Below are positions 30,065 through 39,239 of a stretch of DNA of 64,000 bases, piece by piece. The translations under genes were made by a program, and so were the position numbers. The notes under the pieces are model-generated. The model worked only from the letters and a program-made list of their open reading frames with translations, had not been told where the DNA came from and did not search any database. Origin of the DNA: CBCOTE01 sp965112965. Its GTDB lineage: Bacteria; Desulfobacterota; Desulfovibrionia; Desulfovibrionales; Desulfovibrionaceae. Location of the stretch: the NCBI GenBank assembly GCA_965112965.1, contig CBCOTE010000006.1:1-64000 (forward strand), written 5' to 3'. The stretch's first letter is position 1, and the number at the start of each line of letters is the position of its first letter.

Positions 30065-30898
30065 TTATAGTATGGCGGCATATTGACTAGGGCGCAGATA
30101 ATAGGGCCCAGTTGTTGGGTGACTAATAAGGCGGCGCGGATCCTGGCCTGGAAAAAATTTAACTTCCAAGTTAGCTGCAGCGATAGCGGAATCATGGGTC
30201 AAGTGCAGCGCAAAGCGCTGCATCATTTTTTCTTCCAGGGCAAAATGGCCTACGTCGAGTATGGCCAGTGGGGCTTCTAGGGCCTGGTGGTATTTGATGT
30301 CCCCGGTGAGGTAGATCTGGGCGCCGGCGGCCAGGGCGGTTAGAGCAAACTGGCCGCCGGCGCCAATACAGTAGGCTACTCGCTTGATGGTGGCCGGGGT
30401 AGGTCCGATATGCAACAGACAAGGGGTGGCGACGGTGGTATGGATGCGGTGGAGGAATTCCTGCCAGGGTAAAGGAGCCGGCAGGTTGCCGACTAAGCCG
30501 AAGCCCTGATTCGGTCCGGTAGTTTTTAATATGGTTATATCTGTAAGCTCGAGGTCTTCAGCCAGCCAGCTGGCGGGGCCGTTGATCTGGACATCGAGGC
30601 TGGTGTGGGCAGCGTAGAGCCAAGCTTCGGCCTTGAGGAATAAGGATATAATGTGGTGGTAGTCATCCAGCTGGTCCAGGAAACGCGGGGCAAAGACAAG
30701 GGGGTGGTGGGTGAGTACTAAGTCTGCGCCCCAGTCCAAGGTTGCAGCCATAGTATTGGGAAGCGGGTCGAGGCAGGCAGCGAGCTTATGACAGATGGTC
30801 CTGCGGCCAGCGATCTGGATGCCGCTCCGGTCCCAGTCGGAAGATCCGGTCATGGGGGCATGTTGCTCGATACAGGCAAGGAGGCTAGTTAGTTTCAT
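30065..30898 (-). CDS. Nif3-like dinuclear metal centre protein (YqfO/YbgI family)
   Basis: The family forms hexameric rings with a two-metal site; some members are annotated as GTP cyclohydrolase 1 type 2, but the physiological role is uncertain. Metal-binding motifs are visible: LVLTHHPLVF (near 59-68), the AAHTSLD block near 96-102, and at the C-terminus GDIKYHQAL and VGHFALEE (His and Glu ligands). At 277 residues it is the short form without the central PII-like insertion. It starts the two-gene operon with the zinc-ribbon protein, a pairing I have seen described in Desulfovibrio-type genomes, although that is from memory. Confidence 0.88.
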   Translation of the reverse strand: MKLTSLLACIEQHAPMTGSSDWDRSGIQIAGRRTICHKLAACLDPLPNTMAATLDWGADLVLTHHPLVFAPRFLDQLDDYHHIISLFLKAEAWLYAAHTSLDVQINGPASWLAEDLELTDITILKTTGPNQGFGLVGNLPAPLPWQEFLHRIHTTVATPCLLHIGPTPATIKRVAYCIGAGGQFALTALAAGAQIYLTGDIKYHQALEAPLAILDVGHFALEEKMMQRFALHLTHDSAIAAANLEVKFFPGQDPRRLISHPTTGPYYLRPSQYAAIL

Positions 30899-31042
30899 AG
30901 ATTTAGGTGAGGCTAGTTTGATGGAATGGGCGATAATGAGAAAGGCGCTTTTCGGTCGTGGAAGCCCCGAGAAAGCGCCTTAGGTGCGTCCGCCTGTGGC
31001 GGCGAAGCGTTCCCGTTAGAGCAACGGCCAATGTCAATCCTT

Positions 31043-31118
31043 TGGTGGGCCTACCAGGATTTGAACCTGGGACCAGCCGGTTATGAGCCGGAAGCTCTGC
31101 CAACTGAGCTATAGGCCC
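31043..31118 (-). tRNA. tRNA with CAT anticodon (probably tRNA-Ile2; possibly Met)
   Basis: Read on the minus strand, the acceptor GGGCCTA pairs perfectly with TAGGCCC, followed by A73 and an encoded CCA. The D arm is GCTCAGTTGGCAGAGC, the anticodon stem-loop is CCGGCTCATAACCGG, and the T arm has GGTTCAAATCC. The anticodon is CAT. The acceptor stem resembles the tRNA-Ile(GAT) type and the loop flanks resemble tRNA-Ile2, whose C34 is changed to lysidine by TilS. Elongator Met cannot be excluded from sequence alone. It does not look like initiator tRNA because the 1-72 pair is formed. Confidence 0.95.
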
Positions 31119-31145
31119 AGTCCCAATATATGTGACGAATTAAAA

Positions 31146-31175
31146 ATTATAATTCGTTTGTTTCAGAGATGTCAA
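31146..31175 (-). promoter_or_regulatory. Consensus promoter for the CAT tRNA
   Basis: On the minus strand, perfect TTGACA (31170-31175) and TATAAT (31146-31151) hexamers are 18 bases apart. They end 27 bases before the tRNA, fitting a strong stable-RNA promoter. Confidence 0.75.
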
Positions 31176-31332
31176 ATAATATTGTAACTGCGGCAGCCTG
31201 TAGTATTTTTTAAGTACCATACTAAAAAAAGATGAAAGTTTTTTCGAATACGAAGTAAGGCCGTGAGGCGACCAGGAAGAAATTAATTTTTTCTTCTTCC
31301 ATCTTTATTTTTTTCGTTCTGTTTCAGCCGCA

Positions 31333-31361
31333 TTGACAGAATGTAAGATATACTACATAAT
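31333..31361 (+). promoter_or_regulatory. Probable promoter of the suf pair
   Basis: TTGACA (31333-31338), a 17-base spacer and CATAAT (31356-31361) lie 52 bases upstream of sufC. I do not see an IscR- or SufR-type palindrome that I would trust. Confidence 0.6.
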
Positions 31362-31412
31362 AGGTGTTTATATTTAATATGAATGAAGAGATAAAAAATA
31401 TGTGGTGAAGCT

Positions 31413-32171
31413 ATGCTAAAAATTAAAAACCTTCATGTCTCTATTAAAGGCCGTGAGATTCTAAAAGGAATCAGCCTTAAAATTGAGTCAGGTCAAACCT
31501 TCATTTTGTTTGGTCCCAACGGTTCGGGTAAAACTACTTTGCTGATGTCATTGATGGGGATTGGGAATTACACCATAACTAAGGGCAGAATTATATTTAT
31601 GGATGAGGACATTACGTATGCATCTATTTATAAGCGGGCGCGGATGGGGCTGGGCATGTCTTTCCAGCGGCCACCGACCATCCGTGGGCTTAAAACACGA
31701 CAGTTGGTACGTATGGCGGCCCATGGTCGGGATACGAATGTGGAGTATATGGCCCGCAAGATGAATCTAGAAAATTTTTTGGACAGAGATATTAACTCTG
31801 GTTTTTCTGGGGGTGAAATTAAACGTTCCGAACTTTTGCAACTCATGGCCCAGCAGGCAAAACTGGTGCTATTCGATGAGCCGGAGTCTGGAGTGGATTT
31901 AGAAAATATGGTTCTTATTGGATCCACAGTTCGGGCGCTTCTTGATGGCAGCTTGCTCCCGCAACCAGAGCTGAGTATTAAATGCCAAAAGAACGAGCAT
32001 AACGCAGCTGGGCTAATTATCACGCATACAGGATATATTTTAGACTATGTTAATGCCGACCGTGGCCAAGTATTATACAATGGATATCTATGCTGTGAAG
32101 CGCGACCGTTGGACATCTTGGATCATATCCGCCAATATGGCTATAAAGAATGTATTCGCTGTTTACAGTAA
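31413..32171 (+). CDS. sufC: SufC, ABC-type ATPase of Fe-S cluster assembly
   Basis: ATPase that drives the SufB scaffold. It has Walker A GPNGSGKTT at 34-42, the Q-loop in FQRPPTIRG near 85, signature FSGGEIKRSEL near 131-141, and Walker B LVLFDEPESGVD near 151-162, the SufC-typical form. The switch His is in LIITHTGYILDY. At 252 residues it is the usual size. It has its own promoter and a GGTGAAG ribosome-binding sequence, and is followed at once by the SufB-family gene. No sufS, sufU or sufE lies in the window, so this matches the minimal two-gene SufBC system of anaerobes and archaea. Confidence 0.95.
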   Translation: MLKIKNLHVSIKGREILKGISLKIESGQTFILFGPNGSGKTTLLMSLMGIGNYTITKGRIIFMDEDITYASIYKRARMGLGMSFQRPPTIRGLKTRQLVRMAAHGRDTNVEYMARKMNLENFLDRDINSGFSGGEIKRSELLQLMAQQAKLVLFDEPESGVDLENMVLIGSTVRALLDGSLLPQPELSIKCQKNEHNAAGLIITHTGYILDYVNADRGQVLYNGYLCCEARPLDILDHIRQYGYKECIRCLQ

Positions 32172-32198
32172 GTGTACACATGCAGCTTGCTACGGAGC

Positions 32199-33371
32199 AT
32201 GATGATGGAAATGCACGAAATTGACCTGTCGCAAGTTGTTTTTATAGGTTCCGAGACGCCGGCTATGGTCGATTTACGTGATCTTTCTGACGACGACAAG
32301 CAGCATCTGCTCATGGTTGGGGTGGACGCTGAGGAGCACGATTGTAGCGGATTATTTCTCCATACGGACCACTCCAATGTCCATTGTGCTTCGCATCAAA
32401 AGGGCATGGAAGTTATAGACATTAAGCAGGCACTTAATAAGTACGACGGACTTCCCGAGTATTATTGGAAACTCATCAGCCCGGAAAAGGACGACTACAC
32501 ACGCTTAGTTGGTAGTCATCTACAAGGTGGTTATTTTATTAGAACAGATAAGGGCGTCAAGGTTGAGAAGTCAATGCAGTCTTGTTTATTCATCAAGAAC
32601 CATAATGTGGGACAGAGCATCCACAATATTGTTGTGGTGGAAGAGGATTCTGAGCTGAATATAATCACCGGTTGTGCTATAGCTCATAGAGTTAAACAGG
32701 CAATTCATATCGGCGTTTCCGAGTTTTATGTTAAAAAAAATGCTAAATTGACTTTTACTATGATCCACGGCTGGGGCGAAGAGACGATGGTACGGACGCG
32801 TTCGGTTGGGACCATAGAAGAAGGTGGTATTTTTATCAGCAACTATGTTCTTCTGAGTCCAGTCAAAGACCTCCAGATGTATCCTTCGTTAGCTTTAAAT
32901 GGCCCAGGCGCAGTAGGTCGCTTTAATTCAGTCATCGTGGCTCATGACGGTTCTTATATTGATACGGGTAACTGTATTTTGCTCAATGCACCCGAGACAC
33001 GTGGGGAGATTATCGCCCGTACTTTGACTGTGGGAGGTACTATCATAAGCCGTGGCCACATCGCCGGTCATTCTGTGCCATGCCGTGGTCATCTAGAGTG
33101 TAAAGGACTTATTTTGGGCAATGGCGGCCTTATTTATACTATTCCTGAGCTGGAAGGTACGCTACCTGGAGTAGAATTGTCTCACGAGGCTATGGTGGGA
33201 AAAATCGCCCAGGAAGAAATCGAATATCTCATGGCACGGGGTTTGGATGAAGGCGAGGCCACCTCAGTTATAGTACGTGGTTTCCTCAACGTGGATACTA
33301 TGAGCTTGCCTCAGGAGCTTGAGGCAGTGATTGATAAAATTATCAGCGAATTTGATAATAGTATATTCTAG
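32199..33371 (+). CDS. sufB: SufB/SufD-family Fe-S cluster scaffold protein
   Basis: Partner of SufC in cluster assembly. The 390-residue protein shows the beta-helix core typical of SufB/SufD and is close to archaeal-type SufB/D proteins in length. Conserved features include CAIAHRVKQAIHIG near 160-173, a gap with FTMIHGWGEE, then GSYIDTGN and the C-terminal VELSHEAMVGKIAQEEIEYL (SHEA...I motif), with LMARGL following. The frame is open to the SufC stop at 32171, but I prefer ATG 32199 because ACGGAG lies just before it. It is nearly contiguous with sufC, so the two are co-translated. Whether it works as a SufB homodimer, as expected when no sufD is present, is inference. Confidence 0.92.
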   Translation: MMMEMHEIDLSQVVFIGSETPAMVDLRDLSDDDKQHLLMVGVDAEEHDCSGLFLHTDHSNVHCASHQKGMEVIDIKQALNKYDGLPEYYWKLISPEKDDYTRLVGSHLQGGYFIRTDKGVKVEKSMQSCLFIKNHNVGQSIHNIVVVEEDSELNIITGCAIAHRVKQAIHIGVSEFYVKKNAKLTFTMIHGWGEETMVRTRSVGTIEEGGIFISNYVLLSPVKDLQMYPSLALNGPGAVGRFNSVIVAHDGSYIDTGNCILLNAPETRGEIIARTLTVGGTIISRGHIAGHSVPCRGHLECKGLILGNGGLIYTIPELEGTLPGVELSHEAMVGKIAQEEIEYLMARGLDEGEATSVIVRGFLNVDTMSLPQELEAVIDKIISEFDNSIF

Positions 33372-33787
33372 TACGCCGGAGCCTGTAGAGACAGGAAGAA
33401 GGAGTGGGACTTATGGTTGACTGATAACCTGTTATAATATCTAAATAAGTTACCTTAATATGTTTGTGTCCTCTATTGTCTAGTTAAAGTTGTGGATTAT
33501 AATCCGCATAGGAGTCCAATGCTACTTAATATAGATTGTATTTAATTTTTTTTGTTATTTTATAGACTAATTTATTTTGTGTGTCACTATTCAATGTACT
33601 TCAATATTTAGATATAGCAAAAAATTTTGAAAAAATTTTGTCTAGCTTCCCGAGTAATATTTATATCAGTTTTGCCATCTTATATATGTTCTATTTAGTT
33701 CTAGTCGAAAAGCAATTTAGATATTATTCCGGCTTGAAAATTTGTGCGTATCGCTGAGTGGATTGTGTATTCTTTCTGGATGAATAC
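33372..33787. other. AT-rich spacer after sufB
   Basis: No gene or clear terminator seen. It is very T-rich, with long stretches near 33540-33660, and separates plus-strand suf from the minus-strand cluster. Confidence 0.5.
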
Positions 33788-33809
33788 GCTGAATCCGTCC
33801 GGATTCAGC
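33788..33809 (-). terminator. 10-bp hairpin at the end of the YkgJ-like remnant
   Basis: GCTGAATCCG (33788-33797) and CGGATTCAGC (33800-33809) form a perfect stem with a 2-base gap, touching the stop codon of the minus-strand remnant. No U tract follows on that strand, so termination is only suggested by position. Confidence 0.4.
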
Positions 33810-34060
33810 TATAGGTAGAATTTATCTACCTCATATAGCTCGGTATAATATTCCAGCAATTCATTAACTGTGATGTTTAGGTGCATGGCTAGGCGGGCCT
33901 GATCGCGTGGTCTAAAGATGATATCACCGTTGTCTTTACAGCAACGGCGCAGCACAGGCAGGCAAAGATCAGTTAGATGTGGCAGGGAGAGAGATGGATA
34001 GGGAGGCTGTATCGTGGCTAGAGTTTTGGATACCTGAGCATGAGATAGTAATAGTATTAT
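33809..34060 (-). pseudogene. Remnant of a YkgJ-like cysteine-cluster protein
   Basis: On the minus strand about 80 open codons end at the stop 33811-33809. The readable part is CLPVLRRCCKDNGDIIF, then RPRDQARLAMHLNITVNELLEYYT. It resembles the YkgJ pattern: a C..C..CC cluster, then a segment like LTPEDIARIAxHLGLS and a final YT. The CxxC spacing is disturbed, no start codon with a ribosome-binding site is seen, and the upstream sequence does not match. I take it as a broken gene. YkgJ proteins bind metal through the cysteines; their function is poorly known. A different small family remains possible. Confidence 0.35.
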
Positions 34061-34591
34061 CGATCAGTATAGATTTAACTTCGGGATTCTCGATGCCAGA
34101 TTGTATCTAGAAGAGGGTGAGCTGTGGATTTATAGGTTAGGCCACGGGCGTAGACTGGACAATGCGCGGTGGCACGGAAGAAATTGTTATATAATTGACA
34201 GGCTCAGGCATATCAATTAGTCTGAGTAAAATATCTATGCTCAAACTTGATTATTTGTTTGGTATACCGGGATGACTTGAGTGGCTAGCAGCTAGTAAGA
34301 AAAAAAAGAGATTGGTAGGCTGGTAATTATGATGGCTAGTGATCTTAAGTCCAAAGTTTCTGGATGAGAGAGCCACAGACGTTACCTAAAAGAATATTAG
34401 AACTAGATTTGTCTAGTATGCAGTACCCCTGCAGGTCAAAATAGCACCAGTAAAGATGTTATAGATAGTGATAAAAAACATTTTTTATTTTAATAAAGTA
34501 TGCTTAGCATACTATACGCGTTTTACGTTGAATGTTGTCGGGTAGTCACAGTATTTAGCTTCTCCCGTCCTTAAAGTTCAATGACTTCCAA
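34061..34591. other. Gene-free DNA downstream of pdaD
   Basis: No recognisable coding sequence on either strand. It may hold the eroded 5' part of the YkgJ-like gene. An A-rich run lies near 34290 and AT-rich sequence near 34470. Confidence 0.4.
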
Positions 34592-35140
34592 TTAGGGCAG
34601 AAAGACCACCGCGCTTATAGTAGTCGTCCACAGCCCAGTTTGGCCAGTGGTGACACAGGGAGCCGATGCCGAATCTATTATTTTGCCGGACATGAGATAA
34701 GTTTGTCGGCGTTCATCGTAGCCAGTCTCGGGATTGAAATCCACGCCCAGAGTTGTAGCCAGCATAGTTGAGGCCAGATCCTCGGCAAAATCGCCAATTT
34801 CTTGAGTATCGGCGCCAAAGGCGGTGTGCTCTGAGATGTATCCGTAATGTTCGTGGCTGGCCGGAAAGGCCATGCCTACAGCTGATCCTACAAGCCGGCC
34901 TTTTTCGTTCGTGGCATTACGGGCCATGACACAGTAGGTAATTTGGCCGGAGGAAAGCTCTTTGACCCCGTTTTCTAACGAGAGTAACGTGCAGTTAGGG
35001 GGGTAGATACTGGAAACGTAGACTAAGTTGAGTTTCTCAATCCCGGCCTCGCGTAGGGCCAGTTCAAATGACTGGAGCTTGTTCTTGTGCCGGCCGATAC
35101 CGGTGGTAAAAAAAGCACGTGTAGGAACCAGGGACTTCAT
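34592..35140 (-). CDS. pdaD: Pyruvoyl-dependent arginine decarboxylase
   Basis: Converts arginine to agmatine, the first step of one polyamine route. The proenzyme cleaves itself to create a pyruvoyl group; the likely site is between Ser43 and Ser44 in VYVSSIYPPNC. Other conserved blocks are FFTTGIGRH near 10-18, VMARNATNEKGRLVGSAVG near 71-89, and ISEHTAFG near 102-109. At 182 residues it fits the archaeal and chlamydial family, which is also found in Desulfovibrio-type bacteria. It follows the SPOR-domain gene on the same strand. No agmatinase is seen here, so the fate of agmatine is open. Confidence 0.93.
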   Translation of the reverse strand: MKSLVPTRAFFTTGIGRHKNKLQSFELALREAGIEKLNLVYVSSIYPPNCTLLSLENGVKELSSGQITYCVMARNATNEKGRLVGSAVGMAFPASHEHYGYISEHTAFGADTQEIGDFAEDLASTMLATTLGVDFNPETGYDERRQTYLMSGKIIDSASAPCVTTGQTGLWTTTISAVVFLP

Positions 35141-35199
35141 TATCTTTTTTTTACCTGGATAGTTGTTCCGGATCTGCTGACGCGGAGTTCCGGTTTTTT

Positions 35200-36111
35200 T
35201 TATTGTATTGGTTTCTTGGACCGCATGATGGGGGCGCCTAAATTCATAGCTCCGAGCTTAATTTTTAACTCTCGAGTATCATCGGGTTTACCTTGGAAGC
35301 TAACCATGACACGGTGCATAATTTTATCTTTGTCCTTATAGATTTGTATGAAGGCCTTTAGACCGGTGGCGCAGATTTTATCGCGGCAGCTGGCAGCCGT
35401 GGGTGCATCGTTGAAGGCTGCTGCTTGATAAAGGTAGTCGAATCGGCTTTCATTGGCTGACTTGGTTTTGGGGGTATTAGCAGCTACTGATTTTTCCCGA
35501 ACTCTGTCAGCGATTTTTTTTTCGAATTTCTTGGCTTCGGAGCCTGACTTATAGTTGGTCGGATTGGGAATCGGCGTGTTTGTTGTTTTGGTCGGCAGTT
35601 GGGTTATGCCGACCATGTTTCGTTCGATTATGGGTATCTCCTGGGGTCGGTCAGTCGCCTTGGTTGTGATGAGCATATCTTGTGGTTTATCCGAGGCAGG
35701 GGTGTCCTTAAGTGGACCCTTAGTGGGTTGGCTGGCCACTGCTGGTACTGATGTAGCTGGGCCGGAGATGGGCGTCAACGCTTGGGTAGGATTGAAGGGC
35801 GTCGGTTTGACCGCAGTTGGATCCTTTTTGAGCCGGTCGAAGAATTGCAGTTCTTCTGGTTTTATCATCTCCATTTTTTTGATTGTGTCATTATCTTTAG
35901 AGATGTTGGGATTCGTGGGCATGAGTTTAGCCTGTTCCGTATGTTTGCGATCAGGCCACCAGCCGCGACCAACGGCCACACCGATTATAAATATCCAGGT
36001 GATGCCCACGATAAGCGCCGTCCCGAAGCCGATAAATCCGGTTCGAGTCAGCTCGATGCGGAATTTTTTGGGATTGCCCGGGATATCCTGTTTTTTAATA
36101 TCGAATTGCAT
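35200..36111 (-). CDS. SPOR-domain membrane protein
   Basis: The layout is typical of division-site SPOR proteins: a short cytoplasmic N-terminus, one membrane segment (about residues 28-50), a long Pro/Thr/Ala-rich periplasmic linker (about 70-200), and a C-terminal SPOR domain (about 222-303). The SPOR part shows YLYQAAAF, then RVMVSFQGKPDDTRELKIKL, ending with a lysine-rich tail. SPOR domains bind glycan strands stripped of stem peptides. At 303 residues nothing seems missing, though the linker is low-complexity. It lies between argS (85 bases upstream) and pdaD, probably in one operon. Confidence 0.85.
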   Translation of the reverse strand: MQFDIKKQDIPGNPKKFRIELTRTGFIGFGTALIVGITWIFIIGVAVGRGWWPDRKHTEQAKLMPTNPNISKDNDTIKKMEMIKPEELQFFDRLKKDPTAVKPTPFNPTQALTPISGPATSVPAVASQPTKGPLKDTPASDKPQDMLITTKATDRPQEIPIIERNMVGITQLPTKTTNTPIPNPTNYKSGSEAKKFEKKIADRVREKSVAANTPKTKSANESRFDYLYQAAAFNDAPTAASCRDKICATGLKAFIQIYKDKDKIMHRVMVSFQGKPDDTRELKIKLGAMNLGAPIMRSKKPIQ

Positions 36112-36196
36112 GGCTATACTCCACTCATAGCATAATCACAAAAAATTTTATACACACTATAATTACAATCTATTTACGGTTGGTAGACGCAGCCGG

Positions 36197-37858
36197 TTAC
36201 ATTTTGTCAGGCGCGGTTACACCGAGTAGACCGAGGCCATTTTTGAGTACTCGAGCCACCGTGGCCATAAGTGTTAATCGCGCTATCGTCAGGCCGCGAT
36301 CTTTAGCCGCCAATACTGGGTTCACTGCATAGTAGCGGTGTAGCATAGTTGCTAGTTCCAGGAGGTAGTGGCTTATGTGGTGCGGCGCAAGAAGTTCGGC
36401 CGCCGTGGCGCAGGTCTCGGGGAAACGTTCCAGCAGCCGTAATAATTCCAGGTCTTCGTCTGTATCTAGCCTGTCGAGCTCCACGCTGGCTTGTAGCACG
36501 AGATTATTGCCCAATTTTCTAGCTTTGCGCTGCATCGAGCAGATTCGGGCGTGAGCATACTGAACGTAGTAGACTGGGTTATCCATGCTCTTACGTTTGG
36601 TTAACTCCAAGTCGAAATCAAGTTTAGAATCGCTCTTGCGCAAAAGAAAGACGAAGCGGGCTGCGTCAGTGCCTACCTCATGGCAGACATCGGCTAGGGT
36701 CCTGAAAGTACCGGTACGGGTGGACATTGATATAGATTTATCATCGGTCAGTAAGTTGACTAGTTGCACCAGGATGATCTTCAGGCTTCCGGTCGGCCTA
36801 CCTAGAGCCGTGATTGCGGCCTGCATGCGAGGTATATAGCCGTGGTGGTCTGCCCCCCAAATATTCACCACTTGTTCGAAACCACGGTCGAATTTATCCG
36901 CATGATAAGCAATGTCCGTGGCGAAATATGTGAGCGAGCCGTCGGATTTACGTAGCACTCGATTTTTATCGTCGCCTAGCTCTATGGTCCGAAACCATAG
37001 GGCACCACCTTCATCGAACGTCAGGCCCGCTGCCATGAGCCATTCTAAGGTTTTGTCTACAGCTCCTGTGTCTAGCAAGGACTGTTCAGAAAACCAGACG
37101 TCGTGGGTTACTCTGAAATTAGTTAGATCTCGATTAATTCCTTCCAGAATAGCATGCGTGGCGAAGAGACGGCAGGTATCAATGGCCTCAGTTTTCCGCT
37201 CTTTTGGCCAGTCGGCTAGCTCAGGCCTGGTAGCGAGTAGGTCTGACGCGATATCTGTGATATAGTCGCCCTGGTAGCAGTTTTCAGGCAGTATGACGTC
37301 GCGGCCCAGACGCTGTTGCAGGCGGACCCAAACTGAGAGTCCAAGCAGCCACATTTGATGGCCGACGTCGTTTAGATAGTACTCGCAACTTACTTTATGG
37401 CCTGTGAAACGCAGGATACGGGCCAGACTATCGCCAATAGCAGCGCCGCGGCCATGACCGATATGCAGAGGTCCGGTTGGATTGGCAGATACGAACTCAA
37501 CTTGTACTCGTTTGTTACGGCCTACATCCACGCTGCCGTAGTTTTCTCCGGTGGCCAGCACATCTGGAATAGTGGCGTGCCAGAAGGCCGGGCCAAAAAT
37601 ACAGTTAAGGAATCCCGGTCCGGCCACTTCCACTGATGCCAGTTCATAGGAATGGGCCAAGAGGAATTCACGGGCTTGGCCGGCTAGTTCACGTGGGTTG
37701 CGTTTAGTTTCTTTTGCCAGGACCATCGTCAGGTTGGTTGTTAGATTGCCAAAGTGTTTATACTTAGGAGGTTCGATAATGACTTTATCTGGCCATGGTA
37801 GGCCAGCTTTTTTTGTGAATTGCCGGAGTAATCGTTCTAGTTCTAAACACGCGCGCAT
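36197..37858 (-). CDS. argS: Arginyl-tRNA synthetase
   Basis: Class I synthetase. The HIGH signature appears as ANPTGPLHIGHGRG near 125-138. The second motif region KSISMSTRTG near 374 replaces a canonical KMSKS, as is common in ArgRS. The N-terminal Add-1 domain (about 1-85) and the C-terminal DALR anticodon-binding domain, ending in GLLGVTAPDKM, are both present. At 553 residues it is full length. It begins the minus-strand run argS-SPOR-pdaD. Confidence 0.96.
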   Translation of the reverse strand: MRACLELERLLRQFTKKAGLPWPDKVIIEPPKYKHFGNLTTNLTMVLAKETKRNPRELAGQAREFLLAHSYELASVEVAGPGFLNCIFGPAFWHATIPDVLATGENYGSVDVGRNKRVQVEFVSANPTGPLHIGHGRGAAIGDSLARILRFTGHKVSCEYYLNDVGHQMWLLGLSVWVRLQQRLGRDVILPENCYQGDYITDIASDLLATRPELADWPKERKTEAIDTCRLFATHAILEGINRDLTNFRVTHDVWFSEQSLLDTGAVDKTLEWLMAAGLTFDEGGALWFRTIELGDDKNRVLRKSDGSLTYFATDIAYHADKFDRGFEQVVNIWGADHHGYIPRMQAAITALGRPTGSLKIILVQLVNLLTDDKSISMSTRTGTFRTLADVCHEVGTDAARFVFLLRKSDSKLDFDLELTKRKSMDNPVYYVQYAHARICSMQRKARKLGNNLVLQASVELDRLDTDEDLELLRLLERFPETCATAAELLAPHHISHYLLELATMLHRYYAVNPVLAAKDRGLTIARLTLMATVARVLKNGLGLLGVTAPDKM

Positions 37859-38090
37859 GTAAATTCTCTAAAATTATTCTATATAGTATTAAAATTTTTC
37901 AAAAATATCAAGTCTATACAAACAATTTTTTATATCCTCTATACGATACCAAGAAAGTGATTTTTTTAGTCTTAATATATTTAAATAATAATATTTTTAT
38001 ATGACTTTGAAAGGATCATTAGACAGGAAGAATTAGGAAATATTTGTAAAAAAAATCTTTATCCCACGTAGTCGTTTTATCGTCCTGTGG

Positions 38091-39050
38091 CTAGGACGTA
38101 GGCGTATCTAGCGCGTCCAGTGCGATTAGGGTGGGGATGAAGTGTGTAGTGATATCGGTAGTATCGGCGAGGATGATAGCACAGAGTTTGGAGTAGATAT
38201 TTTTAGGGCTAAGTTCAAGAAAGTGACGCATGCCGTCGGTGTAGAGGGACTGAATGGTACGGACCCATTGGACTGGGGCGGTCATCTGGACGGTGAGGAG
38301 TTCACGTAGACGGTTCGGGTCGGTAGCAGCGGTGCCGGTGACGTTGCTGTAGATAGGTCGTGTGGGAGTGGCCCAGAGGAGGCGTTTCAGGTGGCGAGCA
38401 AGCTCAGTTGCGGCTTCGGCCATAAGTGGGCTATGGAAGGCTCCGTTGACATCTAAAGGTATGCTGCGCCCCTTACGTTCTTTGGCCAAAGGGCCGCAGG
38501 CAGCTACAGCAGCGGCCTCACCGCTGATAACAATTTGGGTGGGCGCGTTGTAGTTCGCCACCACGAGCAAGGCTCCAGTGTTCGCAGCGGCGCAGGCTAC
38601 GATTTCCTCTACGGTAGTTTGGTTCAGCCTGATTATGGCGGCCATGGCGCCACGGCCTTGAGGATCGGCCTCGGCCATGAGTCGGCCGCGTAGGGCCACG
38701 ATCTCGAGAGTGACATCTAAGGGTAGGACTTCAGCGGCGGCCAAAGCGCAGAGTTCGCCAAGGCTGTGGCCGGCTATGGCAGCAGGCAGTCCGGCGCGGC
38801 CGACCTTGGCGGCCAGAGCGCGCCATAGGTTCATGGTCATGGCAAACATGGCTGGCTGTAGATATTGCGTCTGCGTCATAGCCGATTCATCACCGTACCA
38901 ATAGATATCTCGCAATGGGGCCTTAGCTGCTGTTTCAGCCTGACGCCAAAGTTCCATGGCCTCCCGGTTTGTTTCGGCTATATCACGTCCCATACCTTGC
39001 TTCTGTGACCCTTGCCCAGGAAACACAACCACTATACGCTGCATATCCAC
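38091..39050 (-). CDS. fabD: Malonyl-CoA:ACP transacylase
   Basis: Loads malonyl groups on acyl carrier protein to start fatty-acid synthesis. The sequence has FPGQGSQKQGMG near 10-21, the active-site AGHSLGE with Ser96, and the catalytic His in GAFHSPLM near 205. At 319 residues it is typical. GTG at 39050 is favoured over ATG 39044 because AGGAGA lies five bases before it. It is separated from argS by 232 bases of AT-rich DNA with no gene. Other fab genes are not in the window. Confidence 0.94.
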   Translation of the reverse strand: MDMQRIVVVFPGQGSQKQGMGRDIAETNREAMELWRQAETAAKAPLRDIYWYGDESAMTQTQYLQPAMFAMTMNLWRALAAKVGRAGLPAAIAGHSLGELCALAAAEVLPLDVTLEIVALRGRLMAEADPQGRGAMAAIIRLNQTTVEEIVACAAANTGALLVVANYNAPTQIVISGEAAAVAACGPLAKERKGRSIPLDVNGAFHSPLMAEAATELARHLKRLLWATPTRPIYSNVTGTAATDPNRLRELLTVQMTAPVQWVRTIQSLYTDGMRHFLELSPKNIYSKLCAIILADTTDITTHFIPTLIALDALDTPTS

Positions 39051-39239
39051 GCTAGTCTCCTATGAGAATGGTTACATGAGGAAGGAATAGCTCTAAAGTT
39101 GTAGGCGATAAACTTTTTTTTGTAAAAAAATCCTATTTTTTTCATATTCATACTGCTCTCTATTCTCATAAATTTTTTATCTATTTTGAACGTAGCAGTA
39201 CTTATAAAATAGCTTAGCTCAATATGTTGATTGAAACGA

